Source: Hysterium pulicare CBS 123377 (taxonomy: Eukaryota > Ascomycota > Dothideomycetes > Hysteriales > Hysteriaceae). From it: 64,000 nt of DNA. The DNA is taken from positions 161,120-225,119 of the forward strand of contig AJFK01000129.1 of assembly GCA_000467715.1 (NCBI GenBank). The letters are read 5' to 3'. Every line of letters begins with the position of its first letter. Within the stretch, counting starts at the first letter, position 1. The position numbers and the translations under genes were made by a program. Under the pieces are notes generated by a model. It ran no database searches. It saw only the letters and a program-made list of their open reading frames with translations, and had not been told where the DNA came from. Shown here piece after piece: positions 1 through 12,200 of the stretch.

Positions 1-185
1 CCTTGAACCCCAGCAGCAAAGTCAACGCGACGGCCATTGAAAATAGAGATAAATGAATGGTGCAATTATCAAGCCTTTATTCATTTGCGCCATGAAAGGG
101 TCACTAAAATGAAAGACCAAGAAGATCATCCGAGTGCTGGGTCGAATAATCGGAAATATGGCAGACGAACCATTCCAAAGTTCCT

Positions 186-719
186 TCATTTGAGACTACA
201 ACCACAAGAAGTACAGAAATTGATCACACATTTGCCGAAGCAGCAGTCACAAAATGGAGCCTCGTCAAGGTCCGGTAGTTCGGGCGTTGGTAGCCGACAG
301 ATTTTCGGCGTTGGTGGTGGCGACGGCAAGCTTTGTCCATCGAAGATACCAGTGTCCAATTGTTCTGAACCTGGCTTCCGCATCGTTCTTCGAGATTGCT
401 GGATTACAATTGGCTTGGAATAGGAAGATTCAAGTTTCCCACCTGCACCAGGGAGCGTCACGTGCGACCGAGATCGAGAAGAGCCGCCTTTGAGGTCTGT
501 GTCTATCTTTGTGAAGTCTACCATACTCGAAGGTCCAGACAATAATAACGATTCCTTTGCCGAACTGGGTGATCTCAGACGTCGAGTTGGGTGTGTAAGG
601 CCCCCAATCACGTGCATGCGGCGACGATGTTCCTCCACTCGAACGACTTTCCCATCCTGGATTTCGGTTTGTCGATACTTGACAGCATTATCACATTGCT
701 GATGCAGTGTTGCAGCCAT
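186..719 (-). CDS. Small Cys-tailed protein of unknown function
   Basis: Single-exon frame of 177 aa from the first in-frame ATG at 719; the frame stays open to 779 but only with a TTG codon. I do not recognise the family. The N-terminal half is polar and basic. A middle segment is rich in Ser, Arg and Lys, followed by a Pro-rich linker (LPSPPPTPK, then LPTPELPDLDE). The last 22 residues are a compact Cys cluster, pattern C-x-C-C-x3-C-x4-C-x2-C-x-C, which could bind metal or be modified. No signal peptide or membrane segment is visible. The opposite strand also has open frames here, but the Pro-rich linker and Cys tail look like real protein composition. Coding status is likely, not certain. 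Confidence 0.55.
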   Translation of the reverse strand: MAATLHQQCDNAVKYRQTEIQDGKVVRVEEHRRRMHVIGGLTHPTRRLRSPSSAKESLLLSGPSSMVDFTKIDTDLKGGSSRSRSHVTLPGAGGKLESSYSKPIVIQQSRRTMRKPGSEQLDTGIFDGQSLPSPPPTPKICRLPTPELPDLDEAPFCDCCFGKCVINFCTSCGCSLK

Positions 720-2349
720 AATAGTACGCTGGCGACGACGTGGCCAAGGAGTGACGAGATGGGAGGGCCAACAAGACAATCAACTGCCAAGAAGAATGCC
801 CAGACTTCACTTCTTTATCTGGAAAGGCTATTTCGAGATGATATGTAATGGAATGGTGGGGTTGAGCGATGGAAGTAAAGAAGTGGAAGTGAGGAGTAAA
901 AGAGATGGGAGTGGGAGGAGGGATGGCGGGCTTATAAGGGTGGGTAGCGAGAGCGCCAAGCCCAACACCTACTTCTGACATGGGCTCCTGCAATCGGCAC
1001 GCCCATTGCTGTAGGATGACCGAGTACTCATATATCAACTTCTCTGGTCCTAATCCGCCCATCGGGCTTTAATCCCCCGATCTCAGCTCCTTCAGACAGC
1101 AGTTATGGCGTGCAGCGCGAAATTGGTGGTCCCACGGGCTCCTCGGTGAGCGGCCTCCTTTGGGCACTCCTATCGTCCACAACGCAGCAAATGACATCTT
1201 TAAAACTCTCTGTTATCTTTCAAATGGTTCATTGTTTCGATGCATCGAGTTATCTGACATTGCTTTCTCTCGTCGCCGACTCCATCCTCGATACCTTTCA
1301 CTAGTGAGTCCGTTAGGAAATGGTGAACCTCGGAATTTTGTCCAAAAGACCTTCCATCATGTTTCATAACCTTCAGTGGCATCCTTCATGCTACGAATTG
1401 TTGTGTGCGTGAGTTCTACTCTCCGAGTCTTAAAGCGCCCTTCATCATCGAGGTTCGCTGGAGGTGAGGGACTAACCGAAAGTTGCACAGCCCAACACGT
1501 GATGCCGAACCCATCAACCTCCAATGTTCTCAATTCGACGTATTTTCTCGTATTTCACCTACTCCAATGGAAATATTCACAAGTCTAGTAATCTCCAGCT
1601 TCAAACTCTCTTGCAACTTGTCGATGTGGCAGCATTTCTGCACAATAAGTTCGTTGTGCATTTTGCAAGGTGCGAGGTCCGTGCGCTGGAGAATCAGGCA
1701 CCCAGAAACACTGCGCCATTCCCCAGTCCCTGCGCAGTTGCGCACGATCGTGTTCGGGAACGCGCATACCTCTCTATAGTGAAGCAAAGTTTTGGCAAAT
1801 ATACAGAACGATCCTGGATCGTAGCCTTTAAGAGGCAACCGTATGAGGTACGTGTGGCCTTGCCCAGCCTCCCTCGCGCCTTTTGACAATACCTAGGTGT
1901 ATAACTTATATCAACTATTATGCTATATCGCCATATATGCCATGTTTAATACTAGTAGTTTTAAGATCCTTTTCTACGCTCGCGCATAAAATCCAGTAGA
2001 AGATTGTTTCCGTCTGGTCATTTACCCACTTTGCATTATTATATCTTCACATTTTGAACCACTGTGTCAAAGCACTATTCAGGCTTTACGTTCGACTGTG
2101 AAGCGCCCGCATTGTTCAAACACCATTTTGTAGTCTATCTTCACTGGAGCTGCTGAAATGCTTGAGAGGTGGTTGATGAATCCTAGCCGCCTAATCACGA
2201 CTCGCGCTTTCCCAATGAATTGGGACCACATAAAGTCTCGAGTTCAATGTTGTTCCCTTCCTACCTGCAACACCCCAACCTCAAACAGCACATCTCAGTA
2301 TATCTACCAATTCAACCGGAAGCTGAGAAAAGAACCACTCCTCTTAAAT
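720..2349. other. Intergenic region, no gene supported
   Basis: Several short overlapping open frames occur on both strands (for example 1524-1886 on plus and 1530-1889 on minus). None has a recognisable motif, a consistent splice pattern or a composition that favours one strand. The right part (about 1900-2349) is AT-richer and probably contains the promoter and 5' leader of the gene starting at 2350. Confidence 0.5.
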
Positions 2350-3462
2350 ATGGACACCAGCGAGAAACAAGAAAACACTGAAACAGACACAAACGCAACG
2401 GAAGTTTGTGGACAAAATGATCAGCCCAACATGATTAAACGAGAATATACAGCAACCTTTGTCGGCCCACAGGGCTATGAAGGCATTCTCGACGCTGCCG
2501 GGGGTATCGTCAAGTCTTTTGAGCAATCTATGGAAAACCTGATGAATGCTGTAACTTCTCAAATGGAGCCCCGTCTAGCTCTTGAGGGTCGAGTGAATCT
2601 ACTGGAGGTGGATTTGAAGAAAGCTCTGCAGAATAACACGCGTCTGAGCAACATAAACCTCCGCCTGTTAGAGACTATATACGGAAATGGCGTTGATCAA
2701 CCTGGAGATGATCGCCCCGCTGGATTCAAGCGTGAGCGAAATGACGACTATCGTAGCACCGGAACTACCAAGCATGGTGATCAGTCTAGCTTGCTTGCCC
2801 GGAAAAAGCGTCGCGGCGACAAGTCTCTAACGAATCGGACGCGGTCTCGGTCACGATCTCAATTCGATCCTCCGAAGCACTACCAGTCACCGCGGTCAGA
2901 TGATCGTCATAGAGATCACCATCACCTCAACGGCACAGTAGGCCATGGCATACCCTCCAGCACTCGACAACGTCCATATACCTCGTCGAGCCCTACCGAA
3001 CTGGAGGAGGGTGAGATCCCCAGCTCTCCTCCCGCACCAAAGCTCAATCAAACCCCGACAACCCGTGATCATAGCCGGTCGAGCATCAAACCGATGGATT
3101 GACCACCGTCAGGTCGATTTTTGTTCACCTGCTTAGTCGAAGTGACCGACGTTGAAGGTGGTCTCTTCGACTCGATGGCACCAAGAATGCTACCCCCCGA
3201 CATCTATGAGACTTGCGACCAAATCATTTGGGACTTCCAAGATGCCAAACTAGGACGCCGGGCCGGGGTGTGCCTGTACCACTTGCTCAACGATCATTCC
3301 GGGGATGACACTGAGTGTAGGGGTACGGAGCGCGAGCAAGAATTCGTTGCATGCAATGCTTGCATAGCGAAGCGCATTCCTTGCCTGAAATATCTCAATG
3401 GCAGGCGGAAAAACAAACTTGGGGCGGTTCTTGTCTTGGCTCTAGTGCCTCTACCCTCTTAA
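2350..3462 (+). CDS. Paralogue A: disordered protein with C-terminal Cys/His module
   Basis: Two exons, 2350-3064 and 3113-3462, joined over a 48-nt GTGATC..CAG intron, give 354 aa. The intron removes an in-frame TGA at 3100-3102 and restores the phrase FTCL, which the neighbouring paralogue also has. The frame is open back to 2158, but ATG 2350 (MDTSEKQEN) starts the typical acidic polar region, so I prefer it. A helical stretch near residues 60-120 may form a coiled coil. Residues about 130-235 are Arg/Ser-rich and charged, with nuclear-localisation-like KKRRGDK. The C-terminal about 110 residues share spaced Cys/His with paralogue B: FTCL, C-x2-H-L, then C, A-C-x-A-C and P-C. Function unknown; nuclear location and metal binding are inference. 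Confidence 0.6.
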
Positions 3463-4508
3463 CTGAGGAATGAGTCCACAGGAGAAGACTGTGGCTTTTG
3501 GGTGCGTGGCGAGGAGATTGCTGAGTAGGTAATACCCAGCGCTTTGCTCAGACCAGGATACAAGATCCAAAACGCAGAAATGAGTTGTGTGGAATTGTTG
3601 GATGGTGAGCTTGGTAGTAAGTCAATATTAGATTTGACGGTCTTCCAAATGTTCCCCGTGTGTAACTGCAAATGTTTATGATGCATCAATATTTCAATAA
3701 CGTTTTATTTGCTTCCAGGATCTTCTTCAAATATCTAACTTTTGATATCATTCGTAGGTCAATACACTTGTACGCTTCGACACTACTTTTTGCATTTTGG
3801 ATAAAAGTATCATGCGACGGCATTGAAAAGTGAGCCTTGATTAATAAGCGCTTCGTTTTGCAATGTGACGAGCTTTATTCACCATTCAATAACCTCTCAA
3901 TCCATCCCTAGTAGTCTTGCCACTAGTAAGCTGAGTACTTGAATTCAGTTATGAACCCACCAGTGGTAGATATTGTGGATTCTTTGGTCAATTACTTGAG
4001 CTCTTCCGCTCGCGAATTTGTTGACCGGCCAGTTAATCACGCTTTGATATACTCAAATAATAACTCCAATAGACGAGTCTACTAACCCTGCGTAAGAGTC
4101 TAGACAATAATGTACTGCGTTGTCCTAGGTATCACAGACACAAAGTTTTAAGGAATGGATTTCCACAATCACCGTCTAAGGAGGTCTTAGCATTCACCTC
4201 TGTTGTAAATTTTGTTCACATATGTGCGTCATACAAGCTCACTATCACGTGGTTGTCCGGAGTCTCATTTTCTTCACTTACCAAACTCTTCTTCACTTGC
4301 CTCTATCTTAAATCGTTTGACCACTATTTGTTAGATCGACCACATGACAAGGCAATCGTAGCTTCTAGTGCTTGCTGTATCGTTTCATGCTACTTATTCA
4401 TTGTCCTTATTCAACCTTGTTCTATCCCGACAGTTCCAACACCTCTCTGTCTTGCCGGTATATCTTCCTGAATCCGGGTGCGTTGCCCGCAAATTTACAT
4501 TGACGGAT
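3463..4508. other. Intergenic region between the two paralogues
   Basis: About 1 kb of fairly AT-rich sequence with no open frame showing family resemblance. It probably contains the terminator of paralogue A and the promoter of paralogue B. The plus-strand frame open from 4368 runs into paralogue B but looks like a leader upstream of ATG 4509. Confidence 0.5.
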
Positions 4509-6100
4509 ATGAACGACAAGGCTGCCATGCCACCACCTCCCTATCGCAATACACGTATGGCTGATCCAAGCGCGAGTGACATTGAGGTTAAGTACAACCT
4601 TTCGACCCAATCATTCCAAGATGGATCAGTCGTCACCTACAAAGTGAGTAATCGGGTAGTTGTGGGCCATGACGGCGATATCTCATTAGTTCCCTCTCTC
4701 CTCGCCGGCACTGAGCTGGCAAACGATGGCCTCCAGAAGCTTGTGGACACTGCGATGGAAGAGCACAGACTCCGAGGACAGGCGGAGGACCGCGTGCATC
4801 GCTGGGCTGTCGATAACGATTCTCTTGAGGATGACCTTCGCGACGGCATAGCATTGGTCGGTCGAGGAGTTCAGCATCTTATAGACATCACGTCGGAACA
4901 AAGCAGGCACCGTCAGTTAGCAGACAGACGTGCCAACGCACTACAGGGAGACCTCGATAATGCTCTTCAAGAGATCTCAGGACTGAGAGCGAGGTTTCTC
5001 GGTCAGGCTGATGAGAATGGGACCTCCTTCGTGGGACAATCTTATCCAAATCCTTATCACCATGGCTCAGGTAAACTTTGTTATTCAGGAAGCTCATCGG
5101 AAATGCTAATGACTCAGGCGCGCCACCTTTTCCACCCCCACCGCCGCCTGCTGGTGCACCAATGCCCGTTCTTGAAGAGCATCCGCCACGGAAAGGAAGC
5201 ATCATACCTCCACCATATGGCAATCCATCTTCGCCAAATGGATCTCCGTATGACGATAAAAATGTCTCACCTCGGAGCCCGCCAGGTGACTATGCTGCCA
5301 AAAGAGAGTCACAAATCCTGGATCCTGCTCGAGCATGGCCTGAAATACATCCGAGCAGACTAGCCCAGCATATTTCCAATCCATATTCGGCGCCGGATCC
5401 ATATAATGTGTCTCGCCAACCAAGCACCATGGGGCATGAGGACTATAATGACGTATCAGAACCATGGGCCAAGAAACCCAGGCTTTCAGTGCCACAAGAG
5501 ATGAGGCCACCTCCAACGGGATTTGTTCCACTGGACACCTCGTCTGCAAACTTCATACCCTTTCCCCACCCAATCAATCAACCCGGGCCGGTGATTTCCA
5601 TGCCACAGATTCGACAGCCAGCTGGTAAAGGCCTCAGGTTTACATGCCTTACTCACGTCATCAATCTCCAACAAGGCCATTTCGCATCAGTCCCTGCGAC
5701 GATTATTCCTGATCATGTCCGTACCACCGCCACACAGCTACTGATCGACTTTCAGCAGCTCAATCGAACCGCACGTATTCAGTACACCTCTCGTTACTGC
5801 GTTGCTCATCTCATGGAAAAGATATCGAAGTCAGGACCTGGTAATTGCATCCGCTCCGCCCATGAAGACATCTATGCTGCTTGTAAGGCATGTGTACTGC
5901 AGCATCGGCCTTGCATGAGGTCTGTGCCGGACAATCGGCCGTGTTCTCCAGCTGGGACTTTGGCGGTTGCGTTATTACCGCTTCCCGAGAGGCTCAGACA
6001 GGGTTACACGGAGCGAGAAATGGGGTATTGGATTCTTGGTGCCGGAAGTATCAATACGGACGGTGCTTGGGAGGATGCTGTCAAGTATGGAAATATGTAG
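4509..6100 (+). CDS. Paralogue B: coiled/Pro-rich protein with C-terminal Cys/His module
   Basis: Two exons, 4509-5070 and 5118-6100, separated by a 47-nt intron (GTAAAC..CTCAG with branch GCTAATGAC), give 514 aa. Start ATG 4509 (MNDKAAMPPPP). Residues about 70-175 are strongly charged and helical with heptad-like spacing (EEHRLRGQAEDRVHRW). Exon 2 opens with a Pro-rich run (APPFPPPPPPAG) and a long disordered, Pro/Ser-rich part. The C-terminal about 150 residues match paralogue A in order: RFTCL, C-V-A-H-L, a C in GNC, the phrase CKAC, and RPCM. The tail adds hydrophobic ALLPLPE, like paralogue A's ALVPLPS. Same strand and adjacent, so most likely a tandem duplication. I know no characterised function for this family. 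Confidence 0.65.
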
Positions 6101-6418
6101 TCGGTGCCAGCCGATGTTCGACGCGTCGAGGTATTTCTTTTGTCCTGGGTGGGATATGTAGCGGAGTTGGTTTTTTCTTGGATCGACGGAATTTGCACAG
6201 CCATGTGCTTTCATGCTCAAGAGCCTAGGAGTGAGGGTTCTGTTCATGAACTGTATGTTTGGTGTTGAAAAAAATGACTAGGGTACCACAGAGCAGGACA
6301 TTTAACTGTGCTGATGACTGGGTAATAGAGTCTATGCGTCTGTAAAAGTAAGTAGAGTCTGAAATAGCGCGGTCTTAGCCACATGCCCGGAACCCACTAC
6401 TGATGCGTCAACTGTCAG

Positions 6419-8314
6419 TTATTTGAGAAGAACAGTCTCCAACTTGTACTTGCCCTCTTCAACTTGCTGAGTGATCTCCCCTCTCATGACGCCATAGATG
6501 TAGCAGTCGCCGACAAGGTGGTAAATTCCAACTTCACTTGATTGTCGAAGGATGTAAGGAACTGAAGCCCCAGGAAAGATACAGCAGATATCGTTCGGCT
6601 CTGCAAACCGTGGCGTGAGCACCAAACGCCCAGCCTCGGTGTGCGCAAGCCGCCGATTGTAGCAAGACTCTATCTTATTGGCAAAGCGGACCGCACGTCC
6701 AGAATTAGAACTATTAAGACTCGCATCTGGAGCAGGACGAGGAGACAATGCGGCCGTTTTCTGTATGAGGCGGCGATACTTGGCAAAGTCCTTACGAAGC
6801 ATCGACATGTTGACACCGTTGGCCTGGACCACATGAGTTGCTGGGTATTCACGGCACAGCGTCACCATGAACCTATCCTCAAGCTCCTTTCCAGCATGCT
6901 GACAAGAATCCATAGTCGTTTCCCATAGGCACTCAATGGCAGACTTTCTGCGCTTTCGAAATCTCTCATCCCAGTTTGCGGAGTCAACGGAGAAGTTATT
7001 TATTGATAGCGGCTCCGATACCCACGACAGCCGGTCAAAGTTCACGCGATGTATAGCTAGCAATTTTCCTGGTTGCACATGCGCGGCGAAAGTCAGGTTT
7101 GGTCCTCCTGAGCAGTACCAATTGTACGGAACTGCAAGTGGAATTGTCGAATATCCTTGGTCCCAACGCGGGACCCACGATGGCCAGTCGCCTTCAGCAA
7201 AAACATGAGCAGGAGAGCTATGATCTACGGCTCCAAGCAGATATGACGCTTCTCGGGGATGACGCAAAAGTGCGCATCCGATGTCGAAATAAACCGCTTC
7301 CACTGATCTCGTGTAGTCCGGCTCTACGATCACCAACCCGTCGCCCGTTAGAGCGAGTGAACTCCCCAAAAAGCCATAGACACGATCACGTGGATTAGTT
7401 GCTTTCATTTTTCGGCCAGTTCGTAGAACTTCGATGAAGGATTCATCCTTAGGACGGGTGGCGACGAAATTGCTAAACCAAGCACTAAGTGGCAACTTCG
7501 TCCGCCAGGTTAGTCTGTTGCCGAGAGTGCACTGGTTTTGTATGAAGATATCAGCCCATTTAAGGACAACTTGGGGGCAGACGAGCTGAGAAAAATCAGG
7601 TCGGCAGCGCAGCCATTGCACCAGCTCCACAACTTCAGCAAAGTCTACACCGGCTTTTCCCCACAACACGACGCAGTCTTTAGCCAGCCCTGCTTCTTGG
7701 ACGACCCAAAGTCGATCAAACCAAGGCATCTTGGACAACGTGGCAATGTCTTCCCATCTTTTTGAATCCACACTGAATGGGTAGGGTGTGCTAATCGGAA
7801 CTTTAAGAGGTTGTCTGTACTGTTGCAATCCTCGTCCCCAGTACTGATTGAAGTCCTTGATCAGATTGAAGCAACCCTCAGCGATCCCACTGGTGTCTGG
7901 CCCTAGATAAACAAGCACTCGTTTGGCGCTCTCATACACTCTTCCCATTTGTTTGATTTGGTGCCCCTTTTCGTCATCGTCCTTTTGATTGATGCAGATC
8001 GTATCAGCCCAAAGAACCTTGCGTTCAGTAACATGGCGAATAGTTCTCAGGGCCAAGGCCAAAGATACGGGTATGTAGAGCTCGAAGCTGTTGCACAAGA
8101 TACCGATTAGGTCGTTCGGGTCGCCCCAGACATATGAAATCGCTTCATAGGCGTCTTCCGCGTCCGTCAAGGAAACCGTACGCAGATTACAGACAATGGG
8201 GTCTCCTTCGTTACCGGGCTCAAGGTCCAGCACCCGGATGAAGCCGTCGATGACTTTCTCAGGGTGTATTTTTGGAAGAGAGACATCGTCTGATGCTAGT
8301 GGAGAGAGTGACAT
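6419..8314 (-). CDS. HET-domain protein (heterokaryon incompatibility type)
   Basis: Single uninterrupted frame, 631 aa, from ATG 8314. The HET domain starts near residue 55 with AYEAISYVWGD. It continues with the second signature LWADTICINQ (residues 101-110) and the third region RVYESAKRVLVYLG. The later WFDRLWVVQEAGLAKDCVVLWG and NPRDRVYGFLG are also typical of full-length fungal HET proteins. HET domains trigger growth arrest or cell death after nonself recognition; no partner can be named from the sequence. All signature residues are present, so it looks intact. It lies next to a STAND gene and a DUF7580-type gene, which fits a recognition block. No signal peptide or TM segment, so cytosolic. 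Confidence 0.93.
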   Translation of the reverse strand: MSLSPLASDDVSLPKIHPEKVIDGFIRVLDLEPGNEGDPIVCNLRTVSLTDAEDAYEAISYVWGDPNDLIGILCNSFELYIPVSLALALRTIRHVTERKVLWADTICINQKDDDEKGHQIKQMGRVYESAKRVLVYLGPDTSGIAEGCFNLIKDFNQYWGRGLQQYRQPLKVPISTPYPFSVDSKRWEDIATLSKMPWFDRLWVVQEAGLAKDCVVLWGKAGVDFAEVVELVQWLRCRPDFSQLVCPQVVLKWADIFIQNQCTLGNRLTWRTKLPLSAWFSNFVATRPKDESFIEVLRTGRKMKATNPRDRVYGFLGSSLALTGDGLVIVEPDYTRSVEAVYFDIGCALLRHPREASYLLGAVDHSSPAHVFAEGDWPSWVPRWDQGYSTIPLAVPYNWYCSGGPNLTFAAHVQPGKLLAIHRVNFDRLSWVSEPLSINNFSVDSANWDERFRKRRKSAIECLWETTMDSCQHAGKELEDRFMVTLCREYPATHVVQANGVNMSMLRKDFAKYRRLIQKTAALSPRPAPDASLNSSNSGRAVRFANKIESCYNRRLAHTEAGRLVLTPRFAEPNDICCIFPGASVPYILRQSSEVGIYHLVGDCYIYGVMRGEITQQVEEGKYKLETVLLK

Positions 8315-9220
8315 AACCGGTGATGGTGGAATGATTTCAATGGTTTTCGGGATGAACTCGAAGGAGCAAATCTCAAGAGTAAACTTTCAGGCTTCGCGAG
8401 AAGTAGGAACTAGCTCTAGTAAGCTGGGCATGCAATGATTTGAGCCGGAGGAGGGCAAAGAAAGTGGTTGTCATTGAGTTGAAAGCCCATCAGGCTGAGA
8501 TGAGGCTGTGCAGCAATGCTTGGCGGTGGGAGGCAGATGCACCTCGAAAGCCCAGGTTACGTTCACTCCAATGCAGGCTCGGAAGACTGGATGCTAACTT
8601 ACATACAAACGTCGAACTTTCTGCGGCCATTGTCAATTGTGCTTAAGAAGTATGGTCTTCGTAAGCGGTCTAATACTTCGTATCGGATATCGCTACCGAG
8701 AATAATACTATCGTGAGAATTATCATTAAGTGTTATAAGCTGCAAATGGGCATACGGAGGCAGGGAGTGAGGGGAGGATATTGCACGACTACGACGCCTG
8801 TGCTGTCATACTCCAGATGGAATGCTCTGTATTCTATATGACTGTGTGTTGGTGTTGTAGAATGACTCGTTTAGTCTCGAAGAAACAAGGTCTAGACTAA
8901 GCCACCCGGCAAACCCCAAGCCGAAGTACTCGAAACCTTCAGCCTTGAAAAGCCAAGCCCGCGAACTTCGACAACCACAATGGGATTCATAGTTCCGTAA
9001 GTTTCTAGCTTGACTTTTCCTATTCAATCGGCCACTGAAATTCAATATCTGCTGAGGGCTAGATACTCCTTTACAATCCTACTGCCAAGCTCAGCTGTCA
9101 ATGCGCCCCGCTAAGAAGAGTCGTCACGAAGTTGATGCACAGCCTAGATTTGAACAAATTACTACACTCTTTGGGAACATTTTCTTCTTCTCGATCCCTC
9201 GGAGTCTCTAAGGCGCAATA
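8315..9220. other. Divergent intergenic region between HET and STAND genes
   Basis: The HET gene is transcribed leftwards from 8314 and the STAND gene rightwards from 9221, so this 0.9 kb must hold both promoters. Short frames on both strands show no family resemblance. A pyrimidine-rich tract (tttcttcttctcg) lies just upstream of ATG 9221, as is common before fungal start codons. Confidence 0.55.
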
Positions 9221-12200
9221 ATGGACCCCTTAACCGCTCTCGGCTTCGCTAGCAGCATTTTCCAAATCATAGACTTCAGCGCCAAGATCCTTTCCAAAGG
9301 TCACCAATTGCAGAGATCATTGTCCGGTGCTACTCAAGAGAACGTAGAACTGGAAACGGTTGTAGTGCACCTCGGTGACCTGTTGTGGCGGCTCCAGCAA
9401 AGACCCCAGGCCTCAGCTCAACTCCAAAGCCATAGCCCAGGGTATGGGCAAGGACTTGCTGGTTTGGTCAATATGTGTATACAGACGACTAATGAATTAC
9501 TGGAGGTGCTTTCTAGATTAAAGGCTCGGGGACAGAGAACTAGATGGAAGAGTTACCGGCAGGCTATTAAGACTGTTTGGAGGAAAGAAAAAATTGAGGA
9601 GGTCGTGGCAAGATTAGAATTGATTAGGGACGAGATAGAATTTGGAATCATTTTGGACTTAAGAGATGAGCTTCTCGGTCTTTCAGCTCAGCAAACGGCG
9701 CTTTTTGACACCCTTGATCAAACCACGAAAACGGTACTCCAGGCGGTTCTAGACGGCCAAAGTGCATCGGCAGCAGTCAGCACCACCCAAATTCGAGCAA
9801 TTGAAAGCATGAATGCCAAAATGGAAAAATTAATTATCAACGAGCATCAGCAAACTCGCGACCAGATCATAGAAGAGATAAGGCAACAGCAGAACTTCAC
9901 TAGAAACCTAGTACCGCCCATCAATATTTCTCAATTGACTCCAGTCGAGCAAAGCAAGGAAGAAACCGACGTCTTGCGGACGCTTAAATTCGATGCGATA
10001 GACGATCGACATAGTGCTATTGCTGAAGCGCACCGCCGAACCTTCGAATGGGTTTGGACGGAGCCGGGATCTAGAGAACAGTCGTGGGGTGACTTTTGGC
10101 TTTGGTTAACACGAGGGCAGGGCATATAGTATGTCCCGATCTTCATTTGTAAAATCGAAAAGTTCTTTCTCGTATGTCTTTTACGTTGCTAACCATTTAT
10201 CTATAGCTGGGTTACTGGCAAAGCTGGATCAGGCAAGTCCACTTTGATGAAATATATATATCATGACCCTCGAACTGCACAAGGCCTTCAATATTGGTCT
10301 GATCCGGTCGAGGTGGTGACAGCCGGCTTTTTCTTCTGGAATTCTGGTTCTTCGATGCAAAAATCCTTGCTGGGACTCCTTCAATCCATTCTGTATGAAA
10401 TACTGAAGAGCAAGCCGGAGCTCAAAACTATTGTCTTTCCTCAAGAACTTCAAGACGAAGTACGACAACGATGGAAATCTCGGCCTCCTGACGTGGAAAC
10501 GATATGGACCGTTTCAGAGCTCAAAATTGCATTCTCTCGTCTTCTCCATTTGCCCTCTTTGAAGATATGTCTTTTCATTGACGGCCTTGACGAGTTCGAC
10601 GGTGAGCATAGCGAGGTTGCAGAACTTTTCACTCGCGTAATTACCTCACCAGGAATGAAAGTGTGTTTATCATCTAGGCCCTTGGTAGTGTTTGAACGAA
10701 GCTTTGCGGCATGCCCACGCCTTCGTCTGCAAGACTTAACGTACGAAGACATCCGTCTATACGTACAGGGCAAGCTAGAGGGGAAGGAGGCCGTGGTTCA
10801 CATGATGCAAGCAGAGCCCATTGAATTTAATCAGCTCACTGTCGAGATCATTGAAAAAGCGTCAGGTGTATTTCTCTGGGTCACGCTGGCCGTTAAAACC
10901 CTTCTAGAGGGCTTGACAAATTACGACCGAATCGCAGACCTCCGGTTCAGACTTAAGGAAATCCCCGAGGACCTAAGTAATCTATATTGGCACATGCTAC
11001 GGAGTATCAAGCCATCATTCTATCTTGGACAGGCCGCGAAACTGCTTCGAATCATGCACACCGCTTACATCGAGAATATAACCCTATGTTTAGAAGAGCT
11101 CTCCTCCGCAGAAGAATATGAATATGGTAAACCACTTCCAGAAATCGCGAAGGAAATATCTCCCGATCAAAAGAAGGCCAAAGAAAGGATGATGGAAGGT
11201 CGACTCATTTCCCGCTGTCGAGGTCTCCTGGAAGTTCACTCTCAATCCGTCAGCTTTCTGCACCAGTCTGTCCCTGACTTTCTGATGCAATCAGATGTCA
11301 AAGTATCCTTAGATGAGAAGATTCCAGGCCACTTCAGTGCATATGCCTGCATATTAGCGAGCAGGATATCGAATCTCAGACATCGCCCTGCCGGTCAAGG
11401 CATTTTTAGTCGGACCGAACAAAATGAACTGGACCAGATTTTCTACCTTGCACGGAAAGCTGAGGAGGAAAGTGGCATGGCGCAGTGTGAATTGATGGCT
11501 GGACTCGATCGTGCAGTCAATCGGCTGGTTGATAATCCCAATATTGCGGCTGAATTAGAACATTGGACATGGAGAAAGGCTGGGATACACTGGGCTGGTA
11601 TAGCCGCGTATCAACATTACCCTCGACCGCCAGCCTGGAACGACACTTATCTTAGTTTATGCGCCCAGAAAGGGCTAGTGCGGTACGTTGCTGAGATGCT
11701 TGACGAGGGCGCGCCGATGCAACAAGGCCCAGAAGGGCGGCCACTTCTGGATTTCGTCATCAATGCGAAGTGTGTCACTTACACTATCGGCGTTGAAGAA
11801 GATGCTGATAGCCTTGTTACCATGTGCAAAATGCTCCTAGAGAGAGGCGCCAATCCAAATGAGGAGTTCAGAAGCCGAACTGTCTGGGAGAATGTGCTCT
11901 TCTACGCTTGCGGTGGATATCCATTTCCGGACGCCACGTTAGAATCGAGTTTCAAATCTAATATAGCTTGGATTGATATCAAACACGTAAGATCCGTTCG
12001 TCCTGCTTATGGAATATGGGCAAAGATCATGAGGATCTTCATTGAACATGGGGCCGATCCAAATGCAGGCTTGCTACAATCTCCTCTTTTCACAACTAGA
12101 GAGGAAAGGGTATATCCAGCTACTCTCGTCGTCCGGGATGAGATAATGCCACATGATAGGAAGAATGGTCTAGAGCTCTACAATCGTCTGATAGCCCTTG

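Noticed and set aside
1524-1889. Overlapping 120-codon frames on both strands
   Set aside because: Neither strand is favoured, no motif and no splice context.
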